A stretch of 7,461 bases of DNA. Source: Kiritimatiellaceae bacterium (GTDB lineage: Bacteria; Verrucomicrobiota; Kiritimatiellia; Kiritimatiellales; Pontiellaceae). The notes beneath the pieces are model-generated. The model made no database searches, was not told the origin of the DNA, and was given only the letters and a program-made list of their open reading frames with translations. The stretch covers positions 40,504 through 47,964 of the forward strand of contig NZGU01000012.1 in assembly GCA_002691095.1 (NCBI GenBank), read 5' to 3'. Of this stretch, positions 1 through 4,547 are shown in pieces. Both the position numbers and the translations under genes were made by a program. Numbering within the stretch: position 1 is the first letter of the stretch; each line of letters starts with the position of its first letter.

Positions 1-159
1 CTATTGGGGGGACTGGTGTGGCCGGAAGTGGGATTGCCAACGGCGGGTTCTCCGCTGGCGTTCGTGTTGGGTTGTGTGACGGTGGGTATTACGTTGTTGA
101 GTGGGATTACCTATTTTCTTCAATATCGGGGTGAGTTGTTTTCGGGAGAGGCTTCATGA
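1..159 (+). CDS. pgsA: C-terminal end of probable CDP-diacylglycerol–glycerol-3-phosphate 3-phosphatidyltransferase (partial)
   Basis: This is the 3' end of a gene that starts outside the window. The frame is open from base 1 to TGA at 157-159 and gives 52 residues. They include a hydrophobic stretch (SPLAFVLGCVTVGITLLSG) followed by SGITYFLQYRGELF. PgsA proteins characteristically end in a last membrane helix followed by an SG-x-x-Y-F/L motif and a short basic tail, and this tail fits. PgsA makes phosphatidylglycerol phosphate at the inner membrane, the committed step to phosphatidylglycerol and cardiolipin. The catalytic CDP-alcohol phosphotransferase motif would lie upstream and cannot be seen, so another polytopic membrane protein is possible. 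The stop codon overlaps the next start (ATGA), suggesting translational coupling with the following gene. Confidence 0.5.
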   Translation, partial: LLGGLVWPEVGLPTAGSPLAFVLGCVTVGITLLSGITYFLQYRGELFSGEAS

Positions 160-719
160 AAGATCAGCGTGAGCAGTGGAGTGTGCGTAAGTGTTCGGCG
201 GTGTGTGCGGCCAGTGGAAAGGCATTTGAGGAGGGGGATGAGGTGGTTTCTTCGTTGCAGTTTGATGAGGGGGCGTATCAGCGGGTAGACCGGCTGGCTT
301 CCTGTACGGAGGCGGCGGTGGAGGGAATCAGTGTTTGGCGGACGCGGTATGCTGTGCCGCCGGCTCCTGAGGAGGTTGTGCAGAAAGAGAATGTTGAGGG
401 GTTGTTGCGGAAGCGGATGGCGGCGGAGGTGCTGGAGGATCGAGATGTTATTTTTATTTTGGCGGTGATGCTTGAGCGAAAGAAGATTTTGGTGGAGCGG
501 GGCGTTCAGCGGCATCCGGATGGGATGAAGATTCGGGTGTATGAGCATCGGAAGACGAAAGAGAGTTTTACGGTGATGGATCCTGAGTTGCGGCTGGATG
601 AGCTTGAGAAAGTGCAGGATGAGGTGGCGGTTCTTTTGGGAGGGGAGCCTCGGGTGCGACCGGTGGAGGTGCCGGAGGCTTCAGGTGGTGGAGCCGGTTC
701 GGTAGCCGCTGATGTCTAG
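156..719 (+). CDS. Uncharacterised CxxxC protein, PVC-type family, coupled to pgsA
   Basis: This 187-residue soluble protein has no signal peptide or membrane segment. The N-terminus has W8, C13 and C17, then SGKAFEEGDEV, a third Cys at C50 and SVWRTRY. The layout (Cys, [T/S]GK/R, F/L-x-x-G-D/E, then a W-R region) resembles a family I recall from Planctomycetes and Verrucomicrobia annotated only as hypothetical. The middle (about 75-120) is a charged helical segment with ERKKILVERG, followed by a short beta-like stretch (KIRVYEHR, SFTVMDPEL) and a final helix (DELEKVQDEVAVLLG). With three Cys in this part it is not a complete classical four-Cys zinc ribbon. A Shine-Dalgarno sequence (GGGAGAGG, 144-151) lies inside the upstream gene, and the start overlaps that gene's stop. 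The Gly/Ala tail (residues 176-187) overlaps the end of larE on the opposite strand. Function is unknown. Confidence 0.8.
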   Translation: MKDQREQWSVRKCSAVCAASGKAFEEGDEVVSSLQFDEGAYQRVDRLASCTEAAVEGISVWRTRYAVPPAPEEVVQKENVEGLLRKRMAAEVLEDRDVIFILAVMLERKKILVERGVQRHPDGMKIRVYEHRKTKESFTVMDPELRLDELEKVQDEVAVLLGGEPRVRPVEVPEASGGGAGSVAADV

Positions 720-1472
720 GGTGATGTGGCGATAGCCGGTGGCTTTCAGTGCGGGAATGAGGGTGTCGCGGTCGGCGAGTAGCCGCTCAAAATCGGTGGG
801 ATCAACCTCAATTCGACAGAGGTCGTCGTGGTGGCGAATTCGATATTGTTTGTATCCTTTGTTGCGTAGAATCTCTTCGGCGGCTTCGACCTGACTGAGT
901 TTTTTGAGGTCGATAGGGGTTCCGGTGGGAAAGCGGGAGCCGAGGCAGGCAAAGGAGGCTTTTTCGGCGGTGGGTAGTCCTCTTTTTTGGCTGAGTTCTC
1001 GGATTTCAGATTTATAGAGCCCGACGTTTTGCAGGGGGGCGATGGCGTTGTGTAGCTGGGCGGCCTGCGTGCCGGGACGGTGGTCGGTGCGGTCGTCTTC
1101 GATGGCGCCGTAGGCGAGGGCAATGTCGGGGTTGGCTTGGGTGAAGTGGTTCATGTGAGTGAAGAGGGCTTCTTTGCAGTGGAAGCAGCGGTTGCCGGTG
1201 TTGGCGAGGTAGGCGGGGTTTTCGTGTTCGCGGGGGTAGATGATTTGGAGATTCCATCCGCGTGCTTGGGCGAGTTGGGTGGCTTCCTGAAGTTCGGAAC
1301 GGGGCAGGGAGGGGGAGTCGGCAATGAGTATGTGCGCGTTGGTGCCTAGTGCTTGATGGGCGCAGTCAGCTAGGTAGGTGGAATCAACCCCGCCCGAATA
1401 GGCGATGGCGATGGCTTTTTGCGCTCTTAAGTGATCGAGCAATAGCTGTTCTTTTTCCGTGGCTGTGGGCAT
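681..1472 (-). CDS. larE: LarE-type ATP-dependent sacrificial sulfur transferase
   Basis: This 263-residue PP-loop protein is of normal LarE length. The ATP-pyrophosphatase signature SGGVDST is at 26-32. LarE hallmarks follow: RCFHCK (95-100), HRPGTQAA (131-138), LYKSEIREL (152-160), FACLGSRFPTGTPI (174-187) and a C-terminal LDISGYRTGS. Cys176 sits where the sulfur-donating Cys of Lactobacillus plantarum LarE lies. The known role is to adenylate the nicotinic acid dinucleotide-derived precursor and transfer sulfur from this Cys, building the nickel-pincer nucleotide cofactor of LarA-type lactate racemases. No larA, larB or larC is in the window. An in-frame stop lies just upstream (1479-1481), so ATG at 1472 is the longest possible start. 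No good Shine-Dalgarno precedes it and it lies within the small upstream gene, which suggests coupled translation. Its 3' end overlaps the convergent gene by 39 bp. Confidence 0.9.
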   Translation of the reverse strand: MPTATEKEQLLLDHLRAQKAIAIAYSGGVDSTYLADCAHQALGTNAHILIADSPSLPRSELQEATQLAQARGWNLQIIYPREHENPAYLANTGNRCFHCKEALFTHMNHFTQANPDIALAYGAIEDDRTDHRPGTQAAQLHNAIAPLQNVGLYKSEIRELSQKRGLPTAEKASFACLGSRFPTGTPIDLKKLSQVEAAEEILRNKGYKQYRIRHHDDLCRIEVDPTDFERLLADRDTLIPALKATGYRHITLDISGYRTGSTT

Positions 1473-1659
1473 GGTGGATTACTTTTTGTTGGTCGGCTTC
1501 GTTGAGTTGTTGGAGCGCTTGGATCCATTTCCGGTTTTGACGGCGGCTACTGAGGCCCCATCCGGCTGAAAACCAGATGAGCCCGAGGAGGAGGATGATG
1601 AGGTCGTATGGGAGTGGCGCTAGCCAGCCGGTTATGTGACACATGAGTTCACCTATCAT
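1384..1659 (-). CDS. Small single-pass membrane protein, unknown function
   Basis: This is a 91-residue frame with a well-placed purine-rich ribosome binding site (AGGAAGAGG, about 1671-1663) before ATG at 1659. It starts 27 bp after the parvulin gene's stop. Residues 18-36 (YDLIILLLGLIWFSAGWGL) form one clear membrane helix. SSRRQNRK follows directly, predicting a periplasmic N-terminus and a cytoplasmic C-terminus. The tail is basic and His-rich (HHAHSHGKR). The last 29 codons or so run in another frame through the beginning of larE, so this tail may be only loosely constrained. No family was recognised. The ribosome binding site, hydrophobic segment and tight spacing argue that it is translated. 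Without homologues it remains possible that only the first 60 residues or so matter. Confidence 0.6.
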   Translation of the reverse strand: MIGELMCHITGWLAPLPYDLIILLLGLIWFSAGWGLSSRRQNRKWIQALQQLNEADQQKVIHHAHSHGKRTAIARSLKSAKSHRHRLFGRG

Positions 1660-1686
1660 AATCCTCTTCCTTTCTCTGCCGTTGGT

Positions 1687-2730
1687 TTACAGCGTTAGGT
1701 CTTCAATCGTGGCCTGATTGCGCAGGGCTTCAATGTAGGCGGATATGACCTGTTGTTTGCTCTGGTTGGTCAGGAAGTCAATGATTTGTACTTTGGCTTC
1801 TTCGAAAGCAATGGTGCCTTCGTCGGTGTGTTCGCTGACTTGGATGATGTGATAACCAAATTGTGTTTCGACGATGTCGCCTACTTCACCGATTTCTTGT
1901 GTGAAGGCGGCAATTTCGAATTCGGGAACCATTTGTCCTTTGCCGAAGGTGCCGAGGGATCCGCCTTGAGCGGAACTGGGGCAGCTGGAGTGTGCGGCAG
2001 CGGCTTCGGCGAAGCTGGTTTCACCGGCGATGATGGTGGCTCGGATGCTTTCGAGCTCGGCTTTGCTGGCGGCTTTGGCTGCGTCGTCTGCGCCTTCGGC
2101 GGGTTTAAGTAGGATGTGGCTGGCGGTCACTTGTTCGGGTGTTTGGAAGTTGTTGGGGTTTTCGTTGTAGAAGGTTTGTGCGTCTGTTTCGGTGGCATCG
2201 GCGATGTCGGCTACTTGCTGCTCGAAGAGTGTGCGGGAGGCTAGTTGATTGCGTATGTCAGATTTGAGCTCGTCGAGCGTGTTGTTCTGCAGTTCGAGTA
2301 GCTCTTCGAGGGTTTTGCCTTCGGGGAGGCTTTGGCGGATGGTGTCGATTTCGGCTTCGATGGCAGCTTCGTCAACGGGAATGTCGGCGGCGATCACAGC
2401 CCCTTCGATTAGTTTGGCATTGATGAGGTCGTTTTTGACACGGGTGTACATCTGCTGTTGTAGCTGGGGAAGTTGTTGCGGGGGAACTTGTCCGCCGAGG
2501 CGTTGCATGGTGAGGCTTACGAGTTCTGAAATTTCTTTGCGTTTGATCTCCATGCCGTTCACTTTGACGACCACGGCTTCGGGGTCGTTGGTGAGGGGGT
2601 TGGGTTGCAAGGGGTTGGAGAATAGATCTTCTGTTTTGGAGAGATCGATGGCGGCAGGGTCTTGCTGAGCTTGAGCGCCGAATGCGAGCGCGATGAGCAG
2701 GGTGGTGATTATAATTTTATAGTGCAACAT
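1687..2730 (-). CDS. Secreted parvulin-type peptidyl-prolyl cis-trans isomerase (PpiC/SurA-like)
   Basis: This 347-residue exported foldase has a Sec signal peptide at 1-21 (hydrophobic IIITTLLIALAFG, then AQA before QQDP). A SurA-N-like helical chaperone region spans about 50-180 and contains VVVKVNGMEIKRKEI. The rotamase domain spans about 200-310: ASHILLK (203-209), FAEAAAAHSSCPSSAQGG (250-267), LGTFGKGQMVPEFE (269-282) and FGYHIIQV (301-308). His205 and His304 occupy the conserved parvulin positions. A helical C-terminal tail follows. Such proteins catalyse prolyl isomerisation and chaperone outer-membrane proteins in the periplasm. No lipobox Cys is present, so it is probably soluble. 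The start is supported by AAAGGA about 7 nt upstream of the ATG. It is first in a minus-strand set with the small membrane protein and larE, and is divergent from the YkgJ gene. Whether it is a true SurA orthologue cannot be decided, since SurA usually has two parvulin domains and this has one. Confidence 0.93.
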   Translation of the reverse strand: MLHYKIIITTLLIALAFGAQAQQDPAAIDLSKTEDLFSNPLQPNPLTNDPEAVVVKVNGMEIKRKEISELVSLTMQRLGGQVPPQQLPQLQQQMYTRVKNDLINAKLIEGAVIAADIPVDEAAIEAEIDTIRQSLPEGKTLEELLELQNNTLDELKSDIRNQLASRTLFEQQVADIADATETDAQTFYNENPNNFQTPEQVTASHILLKPAEGADDAAKAASKAELESIRATIIAGETSFAEAAAAHSSCPSSAQGGSLGTFGKGQMVPEFEIAAFTQEIGEVGDIVETQFGYHIIQVSEHTDEGTIAFEEAKVQIIDFLTNQSKQQVISAYIEALRNQATIEDLTL

Positions 2731-2775
2731 GGTGTTCCTTTCCCAAAGAGATATGGCTCTTTCTTTTTTAAATGA

Positions 2776-2799
2776 AATCAGCTTGTAGACTTGCTGATT
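2776..2799. promoter_or_regulatory. 7-bp inverted repeat between the parvulin and YkgJ genes
   Basis: AATCAGC (2776-2782) and GCTGATT (2793-2799) form a perfect inverted repeat with a 10-nt centre. It lies in the A+T-rich divergent gap, 46 bp from the parvulin start. It could be a dyad operator for a dimeric regulator or a hairpin in the parvulin mRNA leader. It sits inside the possible N-terminal extension of the YkgJ gene, which is one reason to prefer the later YkgJ start. No regulator has been identified. Confidence 0.35.
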
Positions 2800-2828
2800 G
2801 GATTAAATATGTCAATCCTGTGACGGAT

Positions 2829-3194
2829 ATGAGTGAAAAATGTTCAAGGGATAGTGAAGATATTTTATCGCGGTTTGTGTGTACGGGTTGTGGGGAGTGT
2901 TGTCGATGGCCGGGGCATGTCATGTTGCGGGAGGAGGATATCGCAGCGTTGGCTGCTTTTTTGGGGCTGGATGTTGGGGTGTTTGTGGATCGGTATACGC
3001 GGTTGGCATCGAACCGGGCGCAGTTGTCGTTGCGGGATCAGGCGGATGGAAGTTGTGTTTTTTTGAGGGGGGATGCGTGTTCGGTGTATGAGGCGCGCCC
3101 GCAGCAGTGCCGTACGTTTCCGGCGGCGTGGCAGGTGGGGCGGGGGTGTCCGGAGCTGGATCGGTTGTACGATGAGCAGAAAAGGGTTGATTGA
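2829..3194 (+). CDS. YkgJ-family cysteine cluster protein (CxxCxxCC)
   Basis: From the ATG at 2829 this encodes 121 residues. The family signature CTGCGECC is at 18-25 (Cys 18, 21, 24, 25). Further Cys are C76 (GSCVF), C84 (DACSVYEARPQQC), C94 (QQCRTFP) and C107. The pattern CxxCxxCC, then C-x-x-Y-x-x-RP-x-x-C-R-x-F-P, is diagnostic of the YkgJ / CxxCxxCC family (Pfam PF03692), proposed to bind zinc or an Fe-S cluster. The biochemical role is not established. An in-frame ATG at 2772 would add 19 residues. I prefer 2829 because the extension is A+T-rich, unlike the rest of the gene, and contains an inverted repeat. Neither start has a good Shine-Dalgarno. The gene is followed after 43 bp by fabZ on the same strand and may share its transcript. 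Confidence 0.85.
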   Translation: MSEKCSRDSEDILSRFVCTGCGECCRWPGHVMLREEDIAALAAFLGLDVGVFVDRYTRLASNRAQLSLRDQADGSCVFLRGDACSVYEARPQQCRTFPAAWQVGRGCPELDRLYDEQKRVD

Positions 3195-3237
3195 TGGGAG
3201 GGGGATGCCTAGCCTGTTGTTTTAGCCAGGAGGTTGT

Positions 3238-3678
3238 ATGGAATTGCCGATGGAAGTAGAGAAGATTTTGACGTTATTGCCGCACCGCTATCCGTTTATG
3301 CTGGTGGACCGGATTGTGGAGTATTCAGCGGAGGAGAATCGGATTGTGGGGTTGAAGAACCTGACGTTTAATGAGCCTTTTTTCCAGGGTCATTTTCCGG
3401 GGAGTCCAGTGATGCCGGGGGTGTTGCAGCTGGAGGCAATGGCGCAGGTGGCGGGAGTGATGCTGAATTTGCGGGAGGGTAATGAGGGGAAGATTGCGTA
3501 TTTTATGTCGATCAATCAGGCCAAGTTTCGGCGGGTCGTGAGGCCGGGCGATCAGTTGCGTATGGTGGTGGAGGCGGTTCGGTTGCGGTCGCGGATGGCG
3601 GTGGTGCAGGGACATGCATTTGTGGGTGAGGAGCTGGCTAGCGAGGCGGAACTTGCGTTTGGATATGGAGCGGAGTAG
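3238..3678 (+). CDS. fabZ: 3-hydroxyacyl-[acyl-carrier-protein] dehydratase FabZ
   Basis: This 146-residue hotdog-fold dehydratase is full length for FabZ. LPHRYPFMLVDR is at 14-25. The catalytic stretch GHFPGSPVMPGVLQLEAMAQ is at 51-70, with His52 and Glu66 as the expected catalytic pair. The C-terminal part contains AKFRRVVRPGDQL, also typical. It dehydrates (3R)-3-hydroxyacyl-ACP to trans-2-enoyl-ACP in type II fatty acid synthesis in the cytoplasm. It therefore competes with LpxA for 3-hydroxyacyl-ACP, which explains the common fabZ-lpxA pairing. A strong Shine-Dalgarno (AGGAGG, 3228-3233) precedes the start by 4 nt. The stop TAG directly abuts the lpxA ATG (TAGATG), indicating coupled expression. 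It is a stand-alone FabZ; no LpxC fusion is seen upstream. Confidence 0.97.
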   Translation: MELPMEVEKILTLLPHRYPFMLVDRIVEYSAEENRIVGLKNLTFNEPFFQGHFPGSPVMPGVLQLEAMAQVAGVMLNLREGNEGKIAYFMSINQAKFRRVVRPGDQLRMVVEAVRLRSRMAVVQGHAFVGEELASEAELAFGYGAE

Positions 3679-4452
3679 ATGAGAAAGATTCATCCTACTG
3701 CGGTGGTGGAGCCGGGGGCTGAACTGGCGGACGATGTGGTGATTGGTCCGTATTGTACGGTGAGTGCTGAGGCGGTGATTGGTCGCGGTACGGAGTTGAT
3801 TTCGCATGTGGTGGTGGCGGGGAATACGTCGTTGGGTGAGGAAAATAGGGTTTCGCCGTTTGCGGTTTTGGGGGGGCGAACACAGGATCTGAAGTTTAAA
3901 GGGGGATCGCCGGGGGTGAAGATTGGGAGTCACAATACGATTCGGGAGTATGTGACAGTGAATGCGGCGACGAACGATGGAGATTATACGGTGGTGGGCG
4001 ACAACTGTCTGTTGATGGCGTATAGTCATATTGCGCATTGTTGCCGCGTGGGTCATGGAGTGATTATTGCGAATTCGGTGCAGGTGGCGGGGCATGTGAC
4101 GATTGAAGATCAGGCAACGATTGAGGGCATGGTGGGCATCGTTCAGTTTTTACGAATTGGGCGGATGGCTTTCATTGGTGGTTTCTCGAAGGTGACGAAG
4201 GATGTGCCGCCGTTTATGATTGCGAATGGGGATCCGGTGGAGGTGCGCGGATTTAACCGAATTGGAATGGAGCGGCGGGGGTGTTCGGAGGCGGCTCGTA
4301 AGTCGATCAAGGAGGCGTATCGGATTCTGTATCGGGGCAAGGAGCCATTGCAGGAGGCGTTAGTTCGTTTGGAGCAGGAGCTGGATGCAACGGATGAATT
4401 GTCGGCGCTGTTGTCGTTTTGCCACTCGTCGGAAAAAGGAATTCTTCGCTAG
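3679..4452 (+). CDS. lpxA: Acyl-[ACP]–UDP-N-acetylglucosamine O-acyltransferase LpxA
   Basis: This 257-residue hexapeptide-repeat enzyme starts lipid A synthesis by moving a 3-hydroxyacyl chain from ACP to the 3-OH of UDP-GlcNAc in the cytoplasm. A left-handed beta-helix of imperfect [LIV]-G-x4 repeats spans about 5-185. The C-terminal helical domain contains GMERRG, YRILYRG and a final GILR. Catalytic His120 in SHIAHCC matches E. coli His125, His117 matches His122, His139 (AGH) matches His144, and the TQDLKF segment (68-73) matches E. coli NQDLKY. Unusually, the AVHQF motif reads GIVQF, placing Val155 where E. coli has His160. Gly168 matches E. coli Gly173, the acyl-length ruler residue, so a long (about C14) acyl chain is the simplest prediction. 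The start directly follows the fabZ stop. Confidence 0.96.
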   Translation: MRKIHPTAVVEPGAELADDVVIGPYCTVSAEAVIGRGTELISHVVVAGNTSLGEENRVSPFAVLGGRTQDLKFKGGSPGVKIGSHNTIREYVTVNAATNDGDYTVVGDNCLLMAYSHIAHCCRVGHGVIIANSVQVAGHVTIEDQATIEGMVGIVQFLRIGRMAFIGGFSKVTKDVPPFMIANGDPVEVRGFNRIGMERRGCSEAARKSIKEAYRILYRGKEPLQEALVRLEQELDATDELSALLSFCHSSEKGILR

Positions 4453-4459
4453 CGAGTGG
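4422..4459 (+). other. 7-bp inverted repeat spanning the lpxA stop codon
   Basis: CCACTCG (4422-4428) and CGAGTGG (4453-4459) are perfect complements with 24 nt between them, and the lpxA stop lies in the loop. It could slow or end transcription after lpxA. It has no following T-run and a long loop, so it is not a convincing intrinsic terminator. Confidence 0.2.
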
Positions 4460-4501
4460 GATGCATTCTGTAATTTTCGGTGGCTTTCTTTGAACGGCTC
4501 T

Positions 4502-4515
4502 GTGCGGGATCGCAC
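4502..4515. promoter_or_regulatory. GTGCG-GGAT-CGCAC dyad upstream of the HtrA gene
   Basis: A perfect 5-bp inverted repeat with a 4-nt loop lies 32 bp before the HtrA start, in the 95-bp gap after lpxA. It could be a small operator or an mRNA leader hairpin. I see no convincing heat-shock or sigma-E-like promoter around it, and it does not match the CIRCE element. The HtrA ribosome binding site (GAGGAGA, 4537-4543) follows it. Confidence 0.25.
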
Positions 4516-4547
4516 TAACAGTGATGTGTATTAGATGAGGAGATGGC

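Noticed and set aside
120..548. 142-codon minus-strand open frame opposite the CxxxC gene
   Set aside because: Its His/Pro/Leu/Arg-rich composition mirrors the G-rich coding strand, and the plus-strand frame has a ribosome binding site and plausible domains.
1384..1659. Ribosomal L7/L12 C-terminal-like motif in the small membrane protein (TAIARSLKSAK)
   Set aside because: The similarity to LKEAK is only a few residues and falls in the part overlapping larE, so it is best explained by chance.
2810..2815. Perfect TTGACA on the minus strand as a parvulin promoter -35
   Set aside because: No acceptable -10 lies 16-19 bp downstream; the best partial match, TACAAG, is 22 bp away. A chance match is likely in an A+T-rich gap.
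3325..4095. 256-codon open frame on the minus strand across fabZ and lpxA
   Set aside because: It is antisense to two certain genes, rich in His, Arg, Pro and Asn as expected from a shadow frame, and has no domain or ribosome binding site.
4461..4493. Ten-codon open frame between lpxA and the HtrA gene
   Set aside because: It is too short to judge, has only a weak GAGTGGG upstream, and no known leader-peptide pattern.
4485..4520. Possible sigma-E or heat-shock promoter for the HtrA gene (TTGAAC at 4490-4495)
   Set aside because: The -35 resemblance is partial and no matching -10 is found at a suitable distance.
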